This document shows, in pieces, positions 1-9,364 of a stretch of DNA of 64,000 bases. Position 1 is the stretch's first letter. Each line of letters starts with the position of its first letter. The notes beneath the pieces are model-generated. The model worked only from the letters and a program-made list of their open reading frames with translations. It had not been told where the DNA came from and ran no database searches. A program made the position numbers and the translations under genes. Origin of the DNA: Petrosia ficiformis (taxonomy: Eukaryota > Porifera > Demospongiae > Haplosclerida > Petrosiidae); assembly GCA_947044365.1 (NCBI GenBank), contig OX345636.1, forward strand, positions 58,779,537-58,843,536. Direction: 5' to 3'.

Positions 1-75
1 TATCACAGCCATGTCTGAAAAGTGTTCTTCTGTGAATGAGGATCGTGTATAAGTCTTTCAAAGTTCAAATGTTTG

Positions 76-121
76 GGGGGGGGGGTTGCAACCCCACAAA
101 CCTCCCCCCCCCCCCCCCCCT
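76..121. repeat. G-run and C-run homopolymer pair
   Basis: A run of about 11 G is followed about 20 bases later by a run of about 16 C. The two runs can pair, and the stretch is unlike the AT-rich surroundings. It may be the end of a repeat or a region of uncertain assembly length. Bases 122-225 beyond it are a degenerate ACAAACAT/ACATAC-rich simple sequence with no gene seen. Confidence 0.7.
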
Positions 122-225
122 AAATCCGCCCTTGACTCATACAAACATGTATTTACAAACATACATACTCACACAAACATAATTCACACAAATATATACA
201 TACACATTGTCTATTCCTTTAATGA

Positions 226-1143
226 TATAAAGTACCAATATACAATGTATCCATAGAGGTGTTAGGATTGGGTTTAACAAAATTTCCTGTACACTGGCTA
301 CCTAAATTACATAAAAATCCTTACGGAAAGAGATTTATTGCTGCTTCACATAAGTGTACCACTAAGGCATTATCTAAACTTCTTACCACATGTCTTACTA
401 ATATAACTACTCATTTTAAAGAATATTGCCATGGCATTTATAATAATACCGGTGTTAACTGTTTTTGGATAATTAATAATTCACAACAGGTCCTTGATAA
501 ACTTCACACAATTAATCACTTTTCTAATGCAAAAAAATTTGATAGCTTTGATTTTTCTACACTGTATACTAGTATTCCACATATCTCTTTAAAATTGGCA
601 CTTACGGCTCTCATACAGGAAGCATATAGAGTTAGAAATTGCATATACCTAGTTGTAAATAAGTTTGGTAAAGCATATTGGTCAGACATACATGTACCAT
701 CTAAATCTAGTTGTAGCAAAAATATTAAAGAGGATAAACTGATAGAAATGCTGGAATTCCTGATAGATAACATTTACATTAAAGTAGGTAAAGAAATATT
801 TAGGCAGCAAGTAGGAATTCTGATGGGTACTGATTGTGCCTCTTTTTTAGCTAATTTATTTTTATTCTATTATGAATATAACTATATGAAAGATCTTATC
901 AAAAGTAATATACACTTAGCTAAACAGTTTCCTTACACTACCAGATATATTGATGATCTTTTAACATTAAATAATAATAGATTTACAAAAGTTATTCCTA
1001 ACATATATCCTCCTGAGTTAGAACTCAAAAGAACTACTGAGAGTCCCACTATGCTATCCTATTTAGATATATTAATTACAATAGAAAATGAGAAATATCA
1101 CACTACCATTTTTGATAAAAGAGACAATTTTGGTTTTAATATA
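226..1143 (+). pseudogene. Retroelement reverse transcriptase, catalytic part (5' half of split gene)
   Basis: Open frame from a stop at 223-225 through 1143. Motifs, counted from the GTG at 259: LPKLHK at residues 14-19 with RFIAAS just after, FDFSTLYTSIPH at 97-108 (first catalytic Asp region), GILMGTDCASFLANLF at about 186-201, and YIDD at 230-233. This is the reverse transcriptase of a retroelement with LPKLHK-type fingers, as in Penelope-like elements and relatives; the exact clade is not settled. There is no credible ATG at the 5' end, so the copy is 5'-truncated. At 1143 the family reading stops and a DNA-transposon terminal repeat begins; the apparent coding beyond 1143 belongs to the insertion. 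The rest of the protein resumes at 4416 in the frame expected if a single TA is restored. Confidence 0.85.
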
Positions 1144-1154
1144 CAGTATAGCGG

Positions 1155-1574
1155 AACAAGGTATAATATTATAGAGAAAAAAGTATCCCTATGACTGCTT
1201 TGTGGTGTCCATCATTCAGTAATCATGGCTAACTTTATGATGCCTGAAACACATCAGCCTATTATAGTTATTATTTTGATTATCTACTCTGTTTACCTTT
1301 TAAAGAACCTTGTAGAATATATTTCAGGTAGAATAGCTAGCTATTAGTTCCAGTTTCTACGTAAACTACACAGCTTTCTTTCTGCTGGTCTGTAGAGCTT
1401 GATTGCGCGTTCTTTTACGCCACGCCCATTAATTGACCGAGCCCCCGGGAATGATGTAACTTCCTTAACTACGTATACAACGCATACTCGCGTAAGTGGA
1501 CACAAGAAAATATATATATATACATACATCGAACCCGTGGGAAAGCAATCATAGGGATGGCCCTGCGGGCCATA
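1155..1574 (+). mobile_element. Family R interspersed repeat inserted in the transposon's left terminal repeat
   Basis: The stretch from about AACAAGGTATA to GGCCCTGCGGGCCAT recurs, whole or partial, at 15955-16210 (inverted), 26490-26530 (end only), 40480-40565, 43330-43600 (inverted), 47855-48100 and 59797-60030 (inverted). Landmarks are AAAAGTATCCCTA near one end, CATTCAGTAATCATGGCTGA, GAAACACAACAGCCTATTAT, ATATATTTCAGGTAGAATAG, a GC-rich CGCCACGCCCATTAATTGAC block and ATAGGGATGGCCCTG near the other end. TATCCCTAT and ATAGGGAT are inverted, so it may be a MITE. No long ORF is shared by the copies. Confidence 0.75.
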
Positions 1575-1850
1575 AAAATTTGGAGGGGAAAAATTTTCGC
1601 GTTTTTCGTGGTTGAAGTAAATCCGCGAAAATTTAACCAACGAAATAAACTAGACCGCACCCGTACACGTGATATTATATTAATTATAGTCAGCAAAGTG
1701 CAGATAATATGGCGTTAATTCGTTATTTTAATTAAACCTATTGCTAAGAAAGAAGATCAGGATCATGGGCTACCAGAACCCCGTGGTACACTTTCAAGGA
1801 TCATACCTTCCTCTTCCATAGCTTCTGCAAACACGAAGGTGAGGGCGACG

Positions 1851-3164
1851 ATGGCAGAACTGAAGTCATCCCCCTCCAGTAGTCAAAGAAGAGGAACATA
1901 TACTAAGTATACTACCGAGCAGAAAGCCCAGATTGGCAAGAGAGCAGCGGAGGAGGGTGTAGTTTCTACTATTCGATATTACGCCAAAAGGTACCCCAAC
2001 TTGAAAGAAAGCAGTGTACGTGATTGGAGAAATGCTTACACACTTGAATTGAAGAAGAGACGCGGTGAAGGTGACGAAAGTGCTGTAATGGAGCTTCCAG
2101 AGAAAAAAAGAGGTCGGCCTCTTCTTATTGGAGAAGATTTTGATGGACAAGTTCAGGCCTATCTGAATTTTGTACGAGAGAAAGGTGGTGTTGTAAACAC
2201 AGCTATTGCCATAAGTTGTGCTGAAGGCATTATAATGAACAAGGACAGCAGCCTTCTAGCTTGTAATGGAGGTCATATTTCATTGACGAAAGACTGGGGG
2301 AAAAATACATTATATAGAATGGGGTTAGTAAAACGAAAAGGAACAACTAAAGCTAAAGTGTCAGTTGATGATTTTGACGTTCTCAAAGCACAATTTTTGC
2401 TGGACATTAAAGTTGTTATTGAAATGGAGGAAATACCTTCTGCCTTGGTCATTAATTGGGACCAAACTGGCATAAACTACGTGCCAGTGTCAGCTTGGAC
2501 AATGGCAAAAGCAGGATCTAAGAGAGTGGAAATAAGTGGAGTGGATGACAAGAGACAGATTACTGGTGTTTTTGGTTGTAACATGGTTGGTGATTTTCTA
2601 CCTATTCAACTTGTTTACCAAGGAAAAACACCAAAATGTATCCCATCATTCAATTTCCCCTCTGATTGGCACATCACCTTCAGTTCCAATCATTGGTGTA
2701 ATGAAAGTACAATGAAGAACTATGTAGAGAAGATACTCTTTCCTTATGTACAGAGAAAGAGGGAAGAGCTCAAGCTCAGTCCTAATCATCATGCACTAGT
2801 GCTTTTTGACATGTTCAAAGGCCAATGCACACAGGCTATTTTAGAGCTGCTTGAAACAAACAATATCGATGTTGTATTTATTCCAGCTAACTGTACTGAT
2901 CGTTTACAGCCGCTAGACGTAAGTGTAAATAAACCTGCCAAAACCTTCTTACGTGGTCAGTTTCAGGATTGGTATGCAAAACAAGTTTGTAAGCAATTAG
3001 AAGTTGAAAGAGATGTAGAGAAAAAAATGATCGATCTTCGATTGAGTATCATGAAGCCTTTAGGAGCAAAGTGGCTGGTTTACATGTACGATTATTTCAA
3101 ATCTAAACCAGAAATCATTATGAATGGATTTAAAAGTGTTGGAATCACAGACTATGTAAAATAA
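1851..3164 (+). CDS. pogo/Tigger-like transposase (DDE_1 family), intact
   Basis: Cut-and-paste transposase acting in the nucleus on the element's own ends. The first ATG is 1851 (437 aa); upstream in-frame codons to 1839 lack an ATG. The N-terminal ~70 residues are a helix-turn-helix of CENP-B/psq type (TEQKAQIGKRAAEEGVVSTI), then an AT-hook-like KKRGRPLL near 85-92 and a second HTH-like region at about 95-165. The DDD catalytic core shows INWDQTG (Asp about 204), VLFDMFKGQC (Asp about 320) and DRLQPLDV (third Asp about 356). Length and motif order fit pogo-group transposases of 400-550 aa. No stop or frameshift is visible, so the protein may be functional although its left terminal repeat is split. 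It converges on the HIRAN-C48 pseudogene, about 130 bp away. Confidence 0.9.
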   Translation: MAELKSSPSSSQRRGTYTKYTTEQKAQIGKRAAEEGVVSTIRYYAKRYPNLKESSVRDWRNAYTLELKKRRGEGDESAVMELPEKKRGRPLLIGEDFDGQVQAYLNFVREKGGVVNTAIAISCAEGIIMNKDSSLLACNGGHISLTKDWGKNTLYRMGLVKRKGTTKAKVSVDDFDVLKAQFLLDIKVVIEMEEIPSALVINWDQTGINYVPVSAWTMAKAGSKRVEISGVDDKRQITGVFGCNMVGDFLPIQLVYQGKTPKCIPSFNFPSDWHITFSSNHWCNESTMKNYVEKILFPYVQRKREELKLSPNHHALVLFDMFKGQCTQAILELLETNNIDVVFIPANCTDRLQPLDVSVNKPAKTFLRGQFQDWYAKQVCKQLEVERDVEKKMIDLRLSIMKPLGAKWLVYMYDYFKSKPEIIMNGFKSVGITDYVK

Positions 3165-3295
3165 AAATCAAACTATTATAATAATAATAATACAGTAAAA
3201 TTACAATGCAATATATGTAATTATTATTTTAATTATTGTTAATAATAATCGTGTTTAAGAATGATCATAGACCACACAATGTTGAAATGGGTGTA

Positions 3296-4236
3296 CTATA
3301 TTATAGTGGGAAACAAAGTAAGGTAATTGTTCTTGAAGCAATTGGCAAGGTGACTTCTCATTTCCATTTGACAAAATTTGATTTTGGAAGGGTCTTCATT
3401 ATATGCAATAGCAGTTATAAATGCTATGGAAAAAAGTCCTCAGTCTGTTCCACCTGCCTGCTTCTGACAACTTCTCATTTCTATTTTAATAGGAAGTGAT
3501 TTGGCAGCCTGAAATAAATTATGAACTACATCTTCTGTCTCTCTATCTAGGGAACTATAGACAGAATCATAGACATGAGTAATCTCATCTTCACAACCAA
3601 AATTTGATGCTGCTATCCAGTGGTCCCCATGACTGTGGATGATTTGAAGTTGATTCTTAAGGTCAACATTATTATGCTTCCTTTTCTGAATAAGTGTCAA
3701 ACATAATCCTCTCAAAGGTGGAAACTGTCTCTTTAAGATGCTCTGTGCTAAGTTTATGTGGAGGTCAGACAATTTCTCCCCTCTCAAGATGCTTTTAACC
3801 AAATCGCAATCAGTATCATCATCATTTACTATGACATTGACCTTTCTTTTTTTGGTCAATGGCTCACTGACTGCACTCTTGTCTATAGTGGATGGATCAG
3901 GAATTGAAGTTAGGGCAGTAGTTATCAGTTTTTGTGCTCTTGCTAGATATAATTTATCTCCTTCTAATTTGTATATACATGGTATCTCGAGCCCACCTTG
4001 TGGTAGGTCTGCAGAATAACGCCTGCTAGCTGTAACTCGACATCTAATAGATCCACCATGTCTCAGAAATAGAGAGAAGACAGACGAAATTTTTCTAGGA
4101 GCGTGGCCAACTGTGACTTCATCCTTAAGTATAGCAACAGCAAATCGATCATGATGATTGGTTGTGTCTCTCTCACACTCTAATTCTTCTCCTTGTAGAC
4201 ATGGTATCCTCTGATCATGGATTCGATCTCAAACAT
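3296..4236 (-). pseudogene. HIRAN-like plus C48 (Ulp1-like) peptidase fusion, decayed
   Basis: Reading down from ATG 4236: MIRGYHVYK, then a short deletion shifts frame, then LQGEELEC...DRFAVAILKD...VGHAPRKIS...ADLPQGGLEIPCIY, a HIRAN-like domain pattern widespread in sponges and cnidarians. The same frame continues into a cysteine-peptidase-like domain: IIHSHGDHWIAAS (catalytic His about 3620-3622), HVYDSVY (Asp) and QKQAGGTD. The next codon, where C48 peptidases have catalytic Cys before GLF, is TGA at 3440-3442. The frame then continues GLFSIAFITAIAYNEDP to a stop at 3296-3298. HIRAN domains bind DNA 3' ends in HLTF-like proteins; C48 enzymes cleave SUMO/ubiquitin-like proteins. Location between the terminal repeats suggests a transposon accessory gene. 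Two lesions make this copy non-functional. Confidence 0.75.
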
Positions 4237-4415
4237 GCTTGCTCTTCCTGTGTACCTATGTACGTGTTAAATATGGGCGTGTTCAGAAAATTATAATTCC
4301 AGCACACATGCGCAATACAATTTGCTGTTGTAACCACGAAAATTTTACCGCGAAATGTTGTTTATTAATAAATCCACGAAAATATTTCCCCTCGAAATTT
4401 TTCCGCTATACGGTA

Positions 4416-4708
4416 GTTAACTTTCCACATTTATGCAGTAATATTCCCACTAAACCTGCTTATGAAGTGTATATTTCACAATTAATTAGAATTGGTAGGA
4501 TATGTGATTCCTTTAAAAATTTTGCACACAGACACTATAAGTTAACTAGTCATTTAATACAACAAGGTTTCTGGTATACTAAGCTATGTTTTACATTTAA
4601 AAGGTTTACAAAATACATGCACCTATTTTTTCTAAATTTAAATGTAATGTACGCAAGCATATAGAGGAAGGTATTTACCTGCTGGTTAATGTAAGACTGA
4701 ACAACTAG
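4416..4708 (+). pseudogene. Reverse transcriptase C-terminal part (3' half of split gene)
   Basis: Resumes the frame broken at 1143. It begins VNFPHLCSNIPTKPAYEVYI and continues SQLIRIGRICDSF and LIQQGFWYTKLC, the C-terminal region that follows the YIDD domain in this reverse transcriptase family. After KRFTKY, near 4618, a net two-base insertion (or one-base loss) shifts frame. The continuing sense in the new frame is APIFSKFKCNVRKHIEEGIY, ending at TAG 4706-4708. The copy is therefore dead twice: split by the transposon and frameshifted. No endonuclease domain was seen downstream. Confidence 0.8.
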
Positions 4709-5183
4709 AAATGTGACTATTAGACATGCTAGACATTGATTAGTACTTATTAGTGCTTTTTCAAAATTATAATCAGTACTAATCAGTACTTCTTTTGTGT
4801 GTTGCATGGGTAGACAGTGATGGCCAGCTGCTTTTGTAAGAGCAGGTGCTTAGCTTAGTGTGCCTCACTGATCTCAAACCTTGCATATGTGACCAACTTG
4901 GGTTTGCGGCAGCTCTATGCTTCTCTTCTTGGTTTGTGAGTCGCATTATGTTGTGTACTTGTTATTTAAGTGTACTATTTTTATTGTTATTATTGTTATA
5001 TGGACGCTGGATGAGTGGGGAGATTTGGCTAGCCATCAAAGATCTTTAACCCACCATTCCCGGTTCTCAAGACTGGGCATTCAGTGTTCAATTTTAGCAT
5101 ATTTTTCTAAGCCATTGTGGCAGTTCCTCTTCTAAGCCATTGTGGCTGCTTATTTTCTAAGCCATTGTGGCTGATTATTATTA

Positions 5184-5218
<35 letters not shown>

Positions 5219-5333
5219 GCCATAGTAGCTGCTCTAATGTTTAATGAAGCCATTGTGGCTGCTTGTTTGTTTGTTGTGTGTGTGTTTGTTTGCACCTTTT
5301 GCTAGCATGCTAGACACATGAATTTTCATGTAA
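4709..5333 (+). other. Retroelement 3' flank with repeated AAGCCATTGTGGCTGCT motif
   Basis: No coding sequence is credible. From about 5108 to 5262 the motif TAAGCCATTGTGGCTGCT recurs about five times, interrupted by an AT run (about 5184-5208). Each motif contains the palindrome-like AGCCATTGTGGCT. A single inverted copy lies at about 55085-55100. It is probably the 3' untranslated end of the retroelement. Confidence 0.45.
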
Positions 5334-5337
5334 TTAA

Positions 5338-6376
5338 CCGATTAACAGCCACGTGCGTGGGAGTTGACTTGCCCTCAAACGCCAAAGGCATCACAAAAAT
5401 ATCTACTAGACAGGGAAAACCCCTATAGATGACGAAACAAGCGTCAAAACTGCTTTTACAGTATTATAACATTGTAGAGCACGTGATGAGGAATCGAACG
5501 ATGTTTTTCTTGAAGGGCTGTGATAATCTGGTGGAAAGTTATGTTTCTTTTTGTCTGAAAGTGTGTTATTACCCATTGTTTTACAACTAAAAAGCTTCCT
5601 AAAGCTCATGACAGAGGCTTTGAACACTGAAATGATGATGTGGAGTGCTCTGGACACTTGCCATATCAAAAGTAAGTGAATGACTCTATTGGATGTTATA
5701 AGTATGTTTAGATGTAAACAAATGTTTTGCAGCTTGATAAATAATGATGATTGGGAATATAGTGAGTTTATATTATATTATTAGTTGCTATATTTGAAAA
5801 TGATATATAAAATTTAGAATAATCATTATGTATGTTTATATATATATATATATATATATATAATTATATATATTATATAGTACAGTCTACTGGTGATGTA
5901 GTAAGGTGTAATGGTGAAGGATCCTTTCATCGTTAGAGGGCTCACTGTTATCATTGTCAAAATCATCAATCTGTGCTATACATCAGTGGATCTTCAGATT
6001 CAGTATTGCTGACCATCATTTTCAAGACATCACTTGTCTCGTATCTTTGTCTTCTGTGTCATACTTATTTTACTTGTTTATAGAAATAATTATTATTATA
6101 ATAATCTAAACAGTGTAAACACACTGTAAAACCACAATAAATTTTCACACTGAAAAAACTCCATGTTTTCTTATGGTACGCTTCTAGACTCAGTACAGAT
6201 TATTTTTAGCACAAGAACTCCTCTCAGTGTTGCCAAAATATCAGGGCCCTAACTAATATCCTTCGTGAGATATAAGCATAAGAGTAAGGTGTGGCATCCA
6301 AGACGCCAATTGGCGTCCACGGCGTTTCAACGCCCTCCGCGTTGGACGCCAATTGGCGTCTATGGCAGTTAATCGG
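5338..6376. mobile_element. piggyBac-like nonautonomous element with TTAA flanks
   Basis: The left end CCGATTAACAGCCA follows TTAA (5334-5337); the right end TGGCAGTTAATCGG precedes TTAA (6377-6380). TTAA duplication is the signature of the piggyBac superfamily. No transposase is visible in 1039 bp, so the copy depends on enzymes made elsewhere. It contains an AT microsatellite at about 5839-5862. Confidence 0.7.
6302..6360. repeat. Paired 16-bp palindromes GACGCCAATTGGCGTC
   Basis: GACGCCAATTGGCGTC occurs at 6302-6317 and again at about 6345-6360, separated by a GC-rich spacer CACGGCGTTTC...GCGTTG. Each copy is self-complementary and the two can also pair. They lie just inside the right end of the piggyBac-like element and may be transposase-binding or hairpin-forming sequence. 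Confidence 0.65.
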
Positions 6377-6589
6377 TTAATTAATGACTTACAGGTTAGT
6401 TAGAGTCTTAAAGATAAATCACTCAGACATGTAGCCCCTCCCACTATTTAACTACTATACTATACTATTACTATTGTATCACTAACCTGTGTAAAGTAAT
6501 TAATTATAAAGCATAGTTATGTGTTGTATTTTATAACTATTTCTGTTACAATTAGTGATATACTGAATCAGTATTTAATATGTTATGTT

Positions 6590-6815
6590 GTTTGGAAGCA
6601 TGGGCCAAATTGGCTCAACAATGATTACTATATATGCCATTGAGAATACATCTTGAAGCAATTAAGTTAATGCTGTTAGTGACATTATAATAATAATTAC
6701 ACATGTAACTGTGCCATCTGGCCTAAAGAGAGAACTGTGCAGTGCATGCCAAATAAGAAGCTCTTTTGGCCAATCGTGCACCATATAAGCTTATCAAAAA
6801 CACTGATATGTTATA
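6590..6815 (+). repeat. Family S dispersed repeat
   Basis: Contains GGGCCAAATTGGCTCAACAA and GCTTATCAAAAACACTGATA. The same sequence occurs inverted at about 11965-12190 (GTTGAGCCAATTTGGC) and partly at 22078-22180, and the terminal motif alone at 10840-10862. Ends of copies share TTATCAAAAAC, consistent with a small DNA transposon. Confidence 0.6.
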
Positions 6816-9268
6816 TTTATAGCATAGATCTGCCTGTGTTATCATGTATATGTACATGTTAGAGTTGTACTTATACTTGTATAGGTACATGTACATGTAT
6901 AGGGGCCTCGAGTACCATGGTATAGGTAAATATAGGTATAGGCAAGAGTATAGGGGCGGATACAGATACTTTACAGACCAAGTTTTGAAACTTTATAGTA
7001 CTATTTTACTGTTTTAGAAAAAGACTGATACAACAGTCAGAATCATATATTTTAAGCTATTTCCATCTTTTCTAGTAATTTGTGAGTTTCATTTCAAACA
7101 GAAATGGCTATATAGAGCAGTGCTAAAAATTAGTGATGCACATGAACATAAACTAGAAAAAGCAGTGAACACATACATTGTGTACATACATGTAGGAATA
7201 GGTATAGGTATAGGCAGTTTTAGTTGCCTATAATATCTGTATCTGAATTACAGGCAAAACCTAGTATAGGTACAACACTAGTACATGTATGTACATGTGT
7301 ATGTATACATGTACATGAATGATCAATGTTCATATCTCCATATAGCCCCAGGTCATACATGTATAATATCATTAATCATTGAATGTGTATATACATGATA
7401 ACACATACAGGTCAGTGATTTGTACTGTGGAAGCCATATAGAATTATGTGATCACCTTGTGGGATACTATGATATCTAAGATCAACAATTTCTTTGGTGT
7501 GTACGTGTATTCCCCAGACTCCCCTAGTACATGTGTGTAATTGGTACATGGTTTGTCTGTTGTGATATTCCAATATACAGATGTATCAATAAAAACTGAT
7601 ATAATAATCTACATTGTAGTTACTTCTCTCAGAGATTGATTATCAGTCAATCATGATATGACACATGCTGATCATATACATATACACACACTTAGTTCAA
7701 GAAGCAAGATTTGAGTGTATTTTGGTTTTAAAAGATGAGAAAGCTGGTTAGGTACATTGTAGTTGATGATATAATGTGTTGTATATGTGTTTATCATTGT
7801 GTTATGAGCTTCAAAACACACAACATAATTACATTGTTGATCATATTGCAGTATGGATGGGCTTTGATTCAGTGATACTATACCTGTATCAATTGTATTG
7901 AATTGATTAAAAAAATCATGGAAATTTCAGTAGCGATATTCAATCCATAAAAACTTGTATTGCAACAGGTCTAGTTTTCATGCACAATATACACATTATT
8001 ATTTTAATACACTGTTAAAATGTACTCTCCACTTTTCATTCACTTCCTACCATCCTGAATTATAGTTATATTTCATTTACACTTGTATCTACATCAATAC
8101 ATTACCTATACTCTTATACAACTATAACAAGAAGTTGAGTTAACTGATTCTTATAGTTACAAACAAGAGAAACTGATGTTGTATAAACAGTCCATAGAAT
8201 TTGAGCTCAACTACACATTTAATAATCATAAACATTTACCTCACCATACAAATATTTTATTATCATAATGTATTTTGTTAATTATTCTAGCTCCTTTTTG
8301 TTTATGCCAAAATTCTACTCAGAACACAGTTAGGATCCATTTCATTATGATTTCATATTCTGTATTCTGACTTGAGCGCTATAAGTAATTGTGTATAGTA
8401 ATTAAGACTATAATTATCTGTAATTATAATCAGTAATTATAGTAATCATTATGATAATATAAAGATTGTATGTAAAATACTTTTATTCATAAATAAATGC
8501 ATAATCAAAATCATTAATGTCCAGCTTTGCCAACAAAGTCTTATGAATATCATTATGTGGTTGATTTGGGAGTCTTTGATGGCAATCCTGGACAGAATTG
8601 AGCAAACAGATTATATGTAACTTCTGAACATACTACATAACACGATTTAAAACTATATCAATGCATAGAAACCCACAACTACCAATGTAGCAAACTTTGA
8701 AATGTGCATATTTAATAAGTGAACATTGAAATTGTTTGTTTGATACTTAGCAACTATTTAACATACACTTGTCCCTAGGGAACGTATTCAACGTAGCAGT
8801 CTAGCAGAAGCCAACAACAAAAGAAACGTTAACGTTGGGAAAACGTGTGTAGATACTGTAAAAAACGAAATTTTTAAATTATGCAGTTTGAAGAGTGTTT
8901 CTACGGTGTTTTATCGTAGTACAGTTTGTACTACGGTCGTAGTACAAAGACGAAACATGAACTTATTTTTGTTGTCTACTGTATATTCATTATTATCGAT
9001 AATATCTAAATGATGAAGTATATGTGTCTATGTGTGTATAAAATACTTGTTTGTCTAATTGAACCACTCCCCTGATTCATAAATAGTGAAGTCAAGTATG
9101 GATATGACATGATTTTATTATACACCATGTGATAAGTATTTGTATATGTATAGTATCAATTGATATTATTATGAATAATATTTACCAGTGAAACTATTAA
9201 TTATTACTAGTTTGTATAGTGTTTATTACATGTACATGTACATGTATTGTTCTTATTTCATTATACAG
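6816..9268. other. Gene-poor AT-rich stretch
   Basis: No exon with convincing codon sense was found. It contains GTATAGG-type simple repeats at about 6885-6960 and 7195-7270 and scattered ACATGTACATG motifs. The first exon(s) of the ankyrin-kinase gene should lie here or outside the window but were not identified. Confidence 0.5.
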
Positions 9269-9364
9269 AGACGGAGTTTACTGCATCAAGCAGCTGATTA
9301 TAATAAAGTGAGTATAGCAGAGATGATCTTAAAACTTGGTGCTGACATCAACGTAGAAGATGGT
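9269..9364 (+). CDS. Ankyrin exon a of the kinase gene
   Basis: 32 codons, acceptor TTATACAG, donor GTAAGG. It reads [19 protein letters not shown] then [13 protein letters not shown], a near-complete ankyrin repeat (SLLHQAA, the ILKLGADIN turn). Phase 0 at the end joins exon 15159. Confidence 0.8.

Larger units (their letters stand above)
1144..4413 (+). mobile_element. pogo-type (Tc1/mariner superfamily) DNA transposon, two-gene, TA target site
   Basis: The left end reads CAGTATAGCGGAA and the right end TTCCGCTATACGG, inverted, each flanked by TA (1142-1143 and 4414-4415). Inside the ends, both sides carry matching subterminal sequence (AATTTsGAGGGG followed by TTTTCGTGG/TTTCGCG), on the left at about 1575-1613 and on the right at about 4325-4400. 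The left side is interrupted after the first 12-13 bases by a family R repeat (1155-1574). It holds a pogo/Tigger-like transposase (+) and a HIRAN-C48 pseudogene (-), convergent. Removing the element and one TA restores the host reverse transcriptase frame, which fixes the boundaries independently. Confidence 0.88.

Noticed and set aside
3440..3442. TGA as selenocysteine in the peptidase-like gene
   Set aside because: The same gene already has a frameshifting deletion in its HIRAN-like part, so decay explains TGA. No SECIS-like structure was recognised by eye.
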